From: Breviolum minutum Mf 1.05b.01
Lineage: Eukaryota; Sar; Dinophyceae; Suessiales; Symbiodiniaceae
Length of the DNA: 64,000 bases
Reading direction: 5' to 3'
Assembly (NCBI GenBank): GCA_000507305.1
Contig: DF241519.1
Span: 1 to 64,000, forward strand
Numbering within the stretch: position 1 is the first letter of the stretch; every line of letters begins with the position of its first letter. Position numbers and translations under genes: made by a program. Under the pieces are notes generated by a model. It did no database searches and had not been told where the DNA came from. It saw only the letters and a program-made list of their open reading frames with translations. Positions 13,314 through 23,698 of the stretch are shown here, piece by piece.

Positions 13314-13443
13314 ACCCAGCGGAGCTCGGTGCAACTCCCTGCTCCACTGCCGCGGATGCGGCAGGATGAGGACGTCACGCGGAGCGTCGATAGCACCTGC
13401 TCAGAGGAGCGGCGGGAGCGCTTGCCGTCACATTTGCTGCTTG
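13314..13443 (+). CDS. Candidate GC-rich internal exon
   Basis: This segment is clearly GC-richer than its surroundings. It lies between an acceptor CTCCCAG (ending 13313) and a donor GTATGA (13444). One frame reads TQRSSVQLPAPLPRMRQDED, then VTRSVDSTCSEERRERLPSH, then LLLG, a charged Ser/Arg-rich sequence. Another frame is also fairly open, so the reading frame is uncertain. No neighbouring exon could be joined with confidence, and no family is recognised. Confidence 0.4.
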
Positions 13444-13767
13444 GTATGACGGTATGAGTGTGTTAAAGGGATCTTTTTTTTTTCCAAATCTTGGGGGAAG
13501 GGTGTTTTTTTGGTGCGGTTGGGCGGTTAGTGCTGTCTCAGCATAATGAGCTTGTTCCGGGACAGGTGGGGTGTGGTGGTTCAGAGCCTACCAGAATACG
13601 CTGTAAATTTGATTATATCATGGTATGAGTAGAATCAGCCTCTTTGAAAGGGGTTTGTTCAGAGATTCCAATCATTAAAGATTCAAATCATTAATAGATG
13701 TGCCAGTGGTATACTTGGAGAATCCTATCATCACCAACCGGGGATCCATCCAAGTACGAGATATCGT

Positions 13768-13909
13768 AGCTAGTCAACTTACCCCCTCTTATCTACCCCC
13801 CTTGCTTCAAGGGCTTACTGACCATTGGTTTCCCTTAATAAGGCCGGCTATTAAACCCTTATTCCTCAGGGGGGTGCCTTAAGGGGGGTGGGGTTAGGTT
13901 GACTAGCCA
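13768..13909. mobile_element. Inverted-repeat element (GCTAGTCAACTTACCCC arms)
   Basis: The left arm GCTAGTCAACTTACCCCC pairs with the right arm GGGGTTAGGTTGACTAGC with few mismatches. The interior carries TAAGGCCGGCTATTAA, a segment shared with the element at 42754-42930. Confidence 0.7.
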
Positions 13910-16900
13910 CAACAGACAGGACAAACTGACCATCCATTAACAGAAACACGGAGCTGGTCCCACCTTGTTTCATAATGTCAAGGCTCAAGCACATTCAACC
14001 AAAAAGTAACCCCTGACCCCCTAAAAAAAACAATCTGGGTGTGAGCAAACTTCAGCATTTTTGTGGAAAAAGGTCAAGCTTTATTTTGTCCCACCAATAT
14101 TTTGCTGGGGATTCTTGAAAATCCACCAAAACATATTTTTTTTCTCAAAAAAGATTCTACCCCCCGAAAACTAACATGGCTGGCAATGGAAAAACCCACC
14201 ATGAATTTCGTCGATGTATTTCCTTTTTTTTAAAAATTTTAGGTGATTTTCCAGCCAGTCATGTTACATCTTTAAAAAATCAGGTGATTTTCCAGTCATG
14301 TTAGGTTTCCTCAGGGGTTTTTCACAAAAAAAAATCCACGTGACGTCCACCAACTGGACTTAATTTGCAAAACAACCAACAACTAGCTGGTGGCAACTCA
14401 AACATTTTTTTAATTTTCACCCCGGATCCTTGGGGAAGATGAACCCATTTTGACGAGCATATTTTTCAAATGGGTTGGTTCAAAACCACCAACTAGAAAA
14501 ATCTCCTTCGAGGTCCTCGATGGATTCACCATCTTTTCCCCGACGCAGCTTGAGAACTAGTTCCCATGCATCCTCGCACTTGTCCGGGCTGCCCGAGCTG
14601 GTGAGCTTGGAGTTGTGGACTCCCAGGTATCGTACACCCCGGAAGAATAACATGGAACCTAAAAATCATCCAATTGAAAAGGAAAATCATCTTCCAAACC
14701 ATCATTTTCAGGTTCCATGTTAATCTCTCAGGGTGTAAGTAGTTAAGTAGGTATATGGGATCACTCCCCATTAAGAAAGCCATAATTTCGGCCATGAAAG
14801 GAAGGGAAAACAACCCAACCCTTGGACTTATATACTAACCAAGGTTATGAGCTACTTACGAGTCCTGGGATGATCCTCCAAGTAGTTTTACCAGAGGGGA
14901 TATGGGACCTCGTTAGGCCTGGTGTTTGGATATCTGTACTGTACAAGATGGGATAAGATGGACCAACACTCTGGTAGATTAAGAATGGAAACTGGACCCT
15001 GAACGAAGATGATTTTTTTAAACCTTACCTCTGTCGGGGGGGCTAGTTTTTTATCGCCTAAAAGCAAAAATCGAGCGAGTTCAAGCAGTTTTGTTTTTCT
15101 CTTTTTCTCAACCAAAATTCATCCTACACCCCGGAAATTTAAGAGTTTGCCCTTGAAAATAGGCCAAAAACCCAAAAGGAAAGGATAGTTCTTCCAACCA
15201 TTGATCTTCGGGCGCGAACTGTTGAATTTCTAGGGGGGTTAAAGGCAAATCCCTCAAAATTACCGTACATCTTGGCTTGGCATTCTTTGATCCTCCCAAT
15301 ATGGGTTATGTAACCATCCCAACATACCCTCTGGTAAACTAACATAGCAATGGCAAAAGTGTATCTCTCAGGTTATATATATACATGTTATGTTTACAGT
15401 TTACCCAGTTACGGTCTATTTTACAAGTCAATGTAAGGCTTTCATTTATTTTCAGGTCCCCTTTTACGAACCGGTCTCTAACTCTGACCGTTTTGGTAAG
15501 TGATCTAAGGAGTGAAGACAGCTTCACAAGAGATCCTGAGGTGGGGTTCTGTGGTGACGATTTTTTCAAGTTACCCCCTGGTAAACTAACAAATCGCTAT
15601 GGGAAATCACCCGTTTTTCCTTGTAAATACCATCAACATGGTTGATTTTCCATGGCTATGTTGGTTTACTGGAGGGTAAAATTTCAATCAAATCAATCAC
15701 TAGTAGGATCAACAAAAAATACCCGTTCCCCCCTTTTGCAAAATTAAACCTGTCCCCCTCCCTGGTGAAAAGGGACCATTTCGAAAGGAAAAAAAAGCGT
15801 CTTCTAATGATTTTTTTCAAGGGGTTTTCAGGGGAGTAATGGGTCCCTAAAGCTCAGGTTTATGTTGTCAATTACCACAAGAGTTACCCCTTGAGGGAAC
15901 GATCACTAATATCCCACCTATGCCAAGAGGAAAATCATTGAACAAAAAGTGCCGCGTTATATAGGGGCCGGGTTTTTTTGGGGCATATCAGAGAATATTT
16001 AGGGAACAAAGTGCTAGGGGTACTCTCCCAAGAATCTATCCACATTTTCCCTATGACCTTTATGGTGAACTTCGTGCTAGAAAAAAAAAAACATCTCAAC
16101 ATATGGGTCCAAGATCTGTGAAGCTTGGTCGTTCATGATGCACATGAACAAAAATCCGCCCCTGGTTGGGGGAGGGTTATATAGGGGATGACATATGCTA
16201 CCCAGTTATAATCCGGGATTATTTCATAAACCATTATATATAAGGATCACTATTTTTCACAACCAGTGTAAGGGAAAGTATATAAGATGTTTTTTTGTGG
16301 CTCAAATGACAATTTGTTGCTTTTTTAGGAACAGCCCACCCGAAGATTCCAAACATGGCTAGCTGGAAGATTCCCAAACATGAATGAGTCGATGGTTGTT
16401 CCCTAACAAAATGAGGTGATTTTCCAGATAGTCATGTGATCGTTTTCGGGGGTGTACCCCCTCAAAAAAGGTTTGCATGGAACTTGATGCTTTTCAATTC
16501 ATTAAAACCCACATGCGAAACCATCTTCAACTTCGAACAATCAATCCTTTCTGCTCTGTTTTTACAGGGGAGCACACGGGGGAACTAAAAAACAGGTTGA
16601 ATCTTTCTTTACGGAAACCGACCCCCCCCCAAAAAAAAAAGTCTCAACATGTCAAAAGCATTGCGCTTTGGCAGTGCCACTTTTAGGAATGCCGAAATGT
16701 ATTTCTGCTACCCTCCCGAAGTTTAATAGTTTGCCCCTGAAAAATGATGGTTGGAAGACGATCCTTTCCTACTGGGAAGGTAATTTTTCAAGGGCTACGT
16801 TAAACTTCGGGAGGGTAGTTAAAGTATTAACATATATTATATCTGGCTGGTGCTTATTGTGATGAGCCACTAAATGCTGCAATTGGTTGGGGGTGATTCG

Positions 16901-17563
16901 CTCCAGATGTGGGTGCAGATCACCAAGTGATTCAGAGACCAATCTGAAAAAATCTTGATGGAGAAAATTCCACCCCTGGGAACATACCAAAACGACCCGA
17001 AAAAACCCACTGGTTTATTTTCAGGAAATCCAGAGTCATATTTGTAGTTTGGGGGGACCTGGGATATGTTCCAAAACTTTTTACGCTTTTTCAGTGGAAA
17101 ACAACCCTAAATGAAAGGAAACAAATATTGCAGATACACCCATTTTCCCACGGAATCCCTTCAAAGTGCCTGGCCTCCAGATCATGTTAACCCCGCCAGG
17201 ATCGTCCCTTACAACGGCAAACGGTGCATGCTGTTGAAGTGTCCTGGGTACCCAGGGGGTGTTTGTGAATGGATATCCATAGATGTATATGAGTGTTTCC
17301 GAAAATAGTTGTACCCCCAAATCATCCACTTTAATAGGGTTTTCCATTATAAACCATCCATTTTGGAGTACCCCTATTTTTTTGGAAACACCCATATATA
17401 TATATATATATACATAAATACACTGCAGGTTCGTCTACCCTTGGAAGTGGATGGGGAGGTCATATTTATCAGAATGAGTAGTTAAATTAAACCAAACCTT
17501 GCACCCCGTTGGGCTGCCAAAGAGGTGTCACATTGGTGTCACGTTCAGCAGCATGTTCACTAT
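13910..17563. other. Element-rich stretch, no supportable gene
   Basis: Contents include a GGTGGTGG-family element at 14383-14496 and inverted-repeat elements at about 14632-14735 (CACCCCGGAAGAATAACATGG ends shortened), 15318-15410, 15572-15680 and 16707-16820 (CCCTCCCGAAGTTTAA ends). A CCTGGTTGG-family copy lies at about 16160-16290 and a TA tract at 17396-17413. No frame above chance length is present. Confidence 0.5.
14383..14496. mobile_element. GGTGGTGG-family element (copy outside a known gene)
   Basis: It runs from CTAGCTGGTGG to CCACCAACTAG and shares the interior landmarks TTTTCACCCC, GAAGATGAACCCA, TTGACGAGCATAT and AAATGGGTTGGTTC with intron 3 of the OGFOD1-like gene (27275-27388). 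Further copies are at 28810-28923, 29208-29301, about 50551-50653 and, rearranged, 55749-55930. Confidence 0.85.
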
Positions 17564-17597
17564 TGTTGTTTCTTCTTTGATTCATACAACCTATACA

Positions 17598-17695
17598 CCG
17601 TAGTGAAAGTAGATGGCACAACTCCGAAAAGGTGGCTTAGTAAGGAGCTATGATAAACCAATACATGGGAGTTGCGCCATCTACTTTCCAGGTGG
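17598..17695. mobile_element. ~98-bp inverted-repeat element present only beside cytochrome b5 copy 1
   Basis: Ends are near-inverse repeats (GAAAGTAGATGGCACAACTCC against GGAGTTGCGCCATCTACTTTC). The paralogous site upstream of copy 2 (about 19305-19311) lacks it and reads TTTATACATGATC. Here the element is flanked by TATACA on both sides (17592-17597 and 17696-17701), so filled and empty sites can be compared directly. The true target duplication could be as short as TA. Confidence 0.85.
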
Positions 17696-17928
17696 TATAC
17701 ATGATCTTTCCAAAGTAGGTCATATACTGGATCAGAAACAGCGCATGTAGGAATTGCTAAGGATCAGGACGATGAGACTCATAAAAACATCAGCAGTTTA
17801 GCTGATGACATTCTTGCCGACTTCAGGTTGATTCCAAGCCGTTTCTTTGTGCTGCTGCTGATATTTTGCTGATATGTCAGCTAGGAATCATGGGAAAACT
17901 GGTTTTGCATGTTTGTTGCGAACATTTN

Positions 17929-17942
17929 CATTTTTGGCTCAG
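17929..17942 (+). promoter_or_regulatory. Spliced-leader-like relic and likely trans-splice acceptor (copy 1)
   Basis: CATTTTTGGCTCAG resembles the 3' part of the dinoflagellate spliced leader (known as CCATTTTGGCTCAAG at its end), with one extra T and one A missing. It precedes the ATG by 53 bases. Copy 2 has the same sequence at about 19535-19548. Relics of this kind are known in dinoflagellates from reinserted mRNAs. Confidence 0.55.
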
Positions 17943-17995
17943 AGCTTTTAACAATCGCAATCAGCAATCATCCTTCTTCAGCGAGTTGGCCAAGC

Positions 17996-18779
17996 ATGTC
18001 GGTCAGCGCAGACGAGGTGGCCAAGCACAACACAGACAAGGACTGCTGGGTCATTGTGGGTGATCAGGTTCTCGACGTTACCAGCTTTCTCAGTGACCTG
18101 GCGCTTTTACCACAAGTCGTGGTGCATTTAGAGCGACTGCTGCGACACTATAGCATGTATAGAAGATTTTCTGTATGAAGATTCTGCTTATGGTTCATGG
18201 TTCCATGGTTCATGAATGCTTCCCATGGAATATTTGTGCATTCTTGTGCCTTTCAGTCCCGTAGTCGCCCCTTCTCAATCCGTCTCATCGCTCTTTCAAA
18301 TGCTGATATTAATGATGTGTTCGTAATGTAAATGTATCTTAAGGTATCTGAATGATTCTGAATTATTTTTTGTTTTTTTTTACTATGAATTGTTTCGTTT
18401 TCACATTGGAATTTCTGTCTGGTTTCAGGTGAGCACCCTGGTGGAAAGAAGTCGATCATGATGTTCGCAGGCCTGGAAGATTTCTCTGCTTGAAAACCTG
18501 CATTTGTCCATTTGAGATTCCATTCATCTCATGTGTCGTCTCTTGAATTTATGAATTCGTTTGAGCTCTGCCCCAAGTTGTGAACATGGTGCTTTTTTCC
18601 AAGGGGTATACCGGGTATACATGTGCCAAATGCAGAGTGGAAGCCTCCTTGAGCCTCCCTGATGCTTTGCAGGTAAGGATGCAACTGAGGAGTTCGACAT
18701 GCTGCATGACCGCAAGGTCATCAAGAAGTATGGCATTGATGAGGGCACTGTGGTGCTGAAGGGTACTCTCAAGAAGTGA
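17996..18779 (+). CDS. Cytochrome b5 domain protein, tandem copy 1 (3 exons)
   Basis: Exons are 17996-18092, 18429-18470 and 18673-18779, giving 81 residues. The protein starts MSVSADEVAKHNTDKDCWVI, has the heme-binding motif SEHPGG (His35 as one axial ligand) and a second His at 58 within EEFDMLHD, and ends GTVVLKGTLKK. It is a soluble cytochrome b5 core with no membrane tail, expected to carry electrons to partner enzymes. Intron 1 is GT-AG; GTGA stands at both its start and the start of exon 2. Intron 2 is GC-AG, with GCAGG at both junctions. A relic-like CATTTTTGGCTCAG lies about 50 bp upstream and its AG may serve as the trans-splice acceptor. The only protein difference from copy 2 is Ser30. 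The family call is firm and the physiological partner is unknown. Confidence 0.92.
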
Positions 18780-19278
18780 ATGTGGCAGATGTTATCGCCT
18801 GCCATCTTAGTCCAGGATGTCCTGTGATTTTTACATCGGAAGGAACAAAAACTGCGCGCTTTGTGTGAGCTGAACTTCGCATTTTGGGGTGGGAGATGGC
18901 ATGGTTGACCAAGATAATCTTTAGGATCTTTAGGATCTCTATTGCCATGAAGTTTACGGTACTTGTTCACCAGACGTCGTCTGGAAGGAATCCAGATTTT
19001 GGCGAAATTTTCAACCCCCGTCTGGAAAGCTATCCCAAATGCAAGGATGAAGAGCAGTGCCTAGTGTTGATGGCGGTCCATTCCTGGGATTTATGTTTAC
19101 AACTTGTAATTACAACTTACAACCCTGAAAACCAAAACATAATGGAACGTTGCCATGGAACCCCAAAATGGAGGGTTGGTTCAGATGATTTTCCTTTTCA
19201 ATTGGCTGGTTCTTAGGTTCAAAATATTGCCGCAATTTTACGGGCTAAAGATCCGACCTTTTTTGTGACTTGAAATTT

Positions 19279-20557
19279 TTGTTGTTTCTTCTTTGATTTG
19301 TACAATTTATACATGATCTTTCCAAAGTAAGTCATATACTGGATCAGAAGCAGAGCATGTAGGAATGGCTAAGGATCAGGACGATGAGACTCATAAAAAC
19401 ATCAGCAGTTTAGCTGATGACATTCTTGCCGACTTCAGGTTGATTCCAAGCCGTTTCTTTGCGTTGCTGCTGATATTTTGCTGATATGTCAGCTAGGAAT
19501 CACGGAACAACGGGTTTTGCATGTTTTTTTGCAAACATTTTTGGCTCAGAGCTTTTAACAATCGCAATCAGCAATCATCCTTCTTCAGCGAGTTGGCCAA
19601 GCATGTCGGTCAGCGCAGACGAGGTGGCCAAGCACAACACAGACAAGGACTGCTGGGTCATTGTGGGTGATCAGGTTCTCGACGTTACCAACTTTCTCAG
19701 TGACCTGGCGCTTTTACCACAAGTCGTGGTGCATTTAGAGCGACTGCTGCGACACTATAGCATGTATAGAAGATTTTCTGTATGAAGATTCTGCTTATGG
19801 TTCATGGTTCCATGGTTCATGAATGCTTCCCATGGAATATTTGTGCATTCTTGTGCCTTTCAGTCCCGTAGTCGCCCCTTCTCAATCCGTCTCATCGCTC
19901 TTTCAAATGCTGATATTAATGATGTGTTCGTAATGTAAATGTATCTTAAGGTATCTGAATGATTCTGAATTATTTTTTTGTTTTTTTTTACTATGAATTG
20001 TTTCGTTTTCACATTGGAATTTCTGTCTGGTTTCAGGTGAGCACCCTGGTGGAAAGAAGTCGATCATGATGTTCGCAGGCCTGGAAGATTTCTCTGCTTG
20101 AAAACCTGCATTTGTCCATTTGAGATTCCATTCATCTCATGTGTCGTCTCTTGAATTTATGAATTCGTTTGAGCTCTGCCCCAAGTTGTGAACATGGTGC
20201 TTTTTTCCAAGGGTATACCGGGTATACATGTGCCAAATGCAGAGTGGAAGCCTCCTTGAGCCTCCCTGATGCTTTGCAGGTAAGGATGCAACTGAGGAGT
20301 TCGACATGCTGCATGACCGCAAGGTCATCAAGAAGTATGGCATTGATGAGGGCACTGTGGTGCTGAAGGGTACTCTCAAGAAGTGAATGTGGCAGATGTT
20401 ATCGCCTGCCATCTTAGTCCAGGATGTCCTGTGATTTTTACATCGGAAGGAACAAAAACTGCGCGCTTTGTGTCAGCTGAACGTTCGCATTTTGTTGTGG
20501 GAGATGACATGGTTGACCAAGATAATCTTTAGGATCTTTAGGATCTCTATTGCCATG
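19279..20557. repeat. Tandem duplication unit, copy 2 (cytochrome b5)
   Basis: This is the second copy of the unit at 17565-18953. It lacks the 98-bp element and ends where the two sequences diverge after CTCTATTGCCATG. The spacer between copies (about 18954-19278) shows no gene. Confidence 0.93.
19603..20386 (+). CDS. Cytochrome b5 domain protein, tandem copy 2 (3 exons)
   Basis: Exons are 19603-19699, 20037-20078 and 20280-20386, with the same exon lengths (97, 42 and 107 nt) and the same splice borders as copy 1. The 81-residue product differs only at residue 30 (Asn instead of Ser). The heme motif HPGG and second ligand His58 are kept, so both copies appear functional. Introns are almost identical between copies, so the duplication is young or the copies are homogenised. 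A frame extending upstream to 19486 is open but passes through the spliced-leader-like relic, so I prefer the ATG at 19603, which matches the family start. Confidence 0.93.
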
Positions 20558-20759
20558 GAGTTATATAGTCGTGGTGGCACCGTCATATTTGTGAACATCA
20601 GGAATCCAAATTTTTGTGGTGGCTCAATCATCAGCTATTTGTTTCCCTGCAAAACTCACATGGACCCCCCCAAAATGATGGGCTGTTGAGTCAATGATGC
20701 ATCCCTTTTCTTTATGCTTGGAGGATCATCCCACTTAGTAAGTATTTAGTTTCGGCTGT

Positions 20760-20824
<65 letters not shown>

Positions 20825-23698
20825 CAAAACTCGCCCCCAGCACCTTGATTTATGACGAATTTTCCATGGTTGCCAACAAACTGGGACTAAGGACTTCCTT
20901 AGAGATGGCGAATCGGGGTGTGGCAAGTAGAGGCACGCTTTATTTTTGACCGAGACTTTTTTTGGATGAAAGATGGGGAGATGTTAGAAAACAGTGAACA
21001 AAACAGCGGTACCCCGATCTGCATGGCATCTGCATGTTGAAGAAAAACAAGACACCTTCCGAAACTTCAGAAAGCATCAACATGATTAACATGATGCCTC
21101 CTTTTGATAGTGTGTTTTTGAGATTTTCAGCGAATCATAACCAAGCAAATGATTCCCAAAGCTGGAAATTGGTTGGTTTTCCTTTGAACAATAGAAAACC
21201 AATGCATCATACCCTCCCTGAAGCTAACATACTAGTAGCCCCTGAACATAGGCCGAAACCCAAAGGAAAAAATCGTCTTCCACCAATCGATTGACGGGGG
21301 ATATGTTAGTTTCAGGGAGTGTACATCTACGATTCATGGGTTTTCCGTTGATTCCACTCGTTCGACTCGAAGATTTTTGGTGTCAGATCTTGGAAATGAG
21401 TTTTATGCACCCAAAACACGTGAGCAACATGGGGTTGGCTGCAAACGTCAAAAATGACCAACAAGGCAAATTTTGTAAAAAGAAAGGTTTGTTCAGTTGA
21501 TTCAACATCAGGCGCACCCCAGATATCACCTATATAGCTGTATCAGTGATTTATCTTATGCGATGAGTGGTTGAAGCATCCAATGATATTGTGTCACTCA
21601 ATCGTGTAGGGACAAACAAGACTAAAACTAGGTGAGCAGTGAAAAAAAACCTGGTTGGTTGGGTTATATAGGGGATTATACTACCCAATTATATAGGGAT
21701 TATAGTAAACCATTATAAGAATCCCTATTAACCAACCAGTATAATGGAAAGTAATAAGTTTTTTTTTTTTTGTGGCTCAGGTGGTAGTTTCATATGTCTT
21801 TTTATTTTCACCCCTACCGTAGGCGAGATATCCACTTTGACTCATCTTCTTGGATGCCATGGACTCACACTTGATAACACACAAAAAGTCAGGATTTTTT
21901 TCACACCAAAAAAAGCAAACAATTTCCCAAGTTTTGTAGGTTTTGTTTGGGCTCTCACCCCAGAAAAAGTATCTTTCTTATACAGGAGAGTATCATCTTT
22001 TTTGCTACCTAGAACAAGAAAATGTATCATAAACAATCCAACAGAGGAAGCAATCAATTACCCTTTTTTTTGGGGGGGCGGACCTCAACCTGACACCGAA
22101 AAGAACTAGGTGGCTGGTTTCAAACAGTTTTTCAAACTTTCATCCCCTAAAAAACTAACATGGCAATGGAAAATCACCATTTTAAAAAGCAGTTATATAT
22201 ATATATATATTTATATATTCATTCATGGTTTCAAAATTTCCAGCAAACATAGTCAAAAGTGAGTTTTCCCGGGCCATTCATTTGCGGCCACGATTTAATG
22301 ATGGCACGATCTGCTTAAAACGTCGGTTTTTTTTTCCGAGTTTGCCCAGGTACTGCATCCATCTCCAACGCAGACCTGGTTAGGCCAAAGAGGTGGGTGG
22401 TAAAATGGCAGGGGGTGGAAAACCTGGGGGGTCACCACACGAATTTCATCATGGCCAGTTCACCTACTTGGAGGATCATCCCAGGACTCGTAGGTGGTTA
22501 ATAACCATGGTGATTGTGTCCGTCCCCAATTCCTGGGGTTATGGGACCCCTTCCAAATGGCGTAAATGGCTTATAAATTGGGGTTACTAACTACTTACTA
22601 ATTGGGATGATCCTCCAAGTACCCTCCCCTTAAGGTAGCCCCCCACCCCCAAGAAATAAGGGTTTAAAAGCCGACCCCTTTTAAGGGAAACCAAAGGTTT
22701 AATAAGCACTACTAATAAGGCCTTATATTCTTGGAGGGGTATGGTACGTTGGGGGGGGGGTGGTTGAGCAGACATAATTTCAGGTACCTAAAATGGAGGA
22801 ATCCTCAGCACTTTTTTTTTAGCTGTATGTTTTCGGGCTTATATGAGGGAGTTTTTCCCATCCCCAAAATAGCCGAAAATAAAGTTCAGTACCTTCCTTT
22901 CGGGTACCTGAAATTCTTGGTGATTTCGTAATTTTTGGGCCAACATGAGAGAAGTCTCTGAATTGAATCAGATGGAATTTTCATCCTTGCAAAGGTACAG
23001 TACCGGTGCTATCAATCATATATGGTCATCGCCTGAAACATATGGGTGCTTCTAGGGGATACGGATATGAAATATTAAATGATATGATATGTACATATAT
23101 ATATATGTACTACTATAATAGAATATAATTATATATTATATAAATGTAGACTATGAAATGATATATGCATATATTTTTAGTCATTACAAGATGACACGCA
23201 TCAACAAAAACACAGACTTTTAGGCCACTTGAGAGTTTTAAGCTTCATCCCTGAAGTTCAGGAAAATACGAATTCCGTGGCGAATTCCGAATTCGATGTG
23301 TGGAAGTCGTTTGTTTTTCTAACACGGGGCCGACTGCAATTCCTTGGGCTCAAAACTTGAAGAAGGCTGAGGTTTTCACAGGTTACTGAAACAGCTGAGG
23401 TTTTCACAGGTTGCCCAAGAACTTTTCGGTGAGATCGTTGTAGTCGAGTTTTTTTTTAAATATTCTGAAAGTTTACAACGAAATCACTTGGTTTTTTCAC
23501 AGCTGCTCTTTTTTGAGAAGAATTCTCCGTGTTTCATCCGTGTTTTTTTTGGGTGTCAACAAAAAAACAGCTGTTGGATTGTTTCAGACCATCATCATCG
23601 ACATCATCCTCCCAAGACTTTTTTCAAAAAATCCGAGGTTTCGGAGCCTAGATAATTTTCAATGCCCAAAAATCCGGGTTTGTGACATTTTTGGTCCC
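20558..23698. other. Intergenic stretch with elements, no supportable gene
   Basis: Contents include part of a family A element at about 20717-20755, an (ATC)n tract at 20759-20822, an inverted-repeat element at about 21211-21325 (CCCTCCCTGAAGCTAACAT ends) and a CCTGGTTGG-family copy at about 21645-21755. A full family A element lies at 22465-22621 and a GGTACC-arm element at about 22780-22925. TA-rich sequence lies around 22196 and 23090-23175. Confidence 0.55.
22465..22621. mobile_element. Inverted-repeat element, family A
   Basis: TACTTGGAGGATCATCCCAG at the left and TTGGGATGATCCTCCAAGTA at the right. The interior has CCCCAATTCCTGGGGTTA, shared with the copy at 45368-45525. Confidence 0.9.

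Larger units (their letters stand above)
17565..18953. repeat. Tandem duplication unit, copy 1 (cytochrome b5)
   Basis: From TTGTTGTTTCTTCTTTGAT to CTCTATTGCCATG the sequence is nearly identical, in the same order and orientation, to 19279-20557. The offset between matching gene positions is 1607 bp. Differences are scattered substitutions, small length changes in T runs, and the extra element at 17598-17695. A single undetermined base sits in copy 1 at 17928. Confidence 0.93.

Noticed and set aside
16290..16320. TTTTTTTGTGGCTCA near 16290, 21770 and 43430 as spliced-leader sequence
   Set aside because: It recurs because it follows the end of the CCTGGTTGG-family element each time, and it lacks the CCATTTT part.
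23670..23698. CATTTTTGG just before the ATG of the OGFOD1-like gene as a second spliced-leader relic
   Set aside because: Only nine bases match before the sequences diverge (GTCCC instead of CTCA), which is weak in T-rich DNA.
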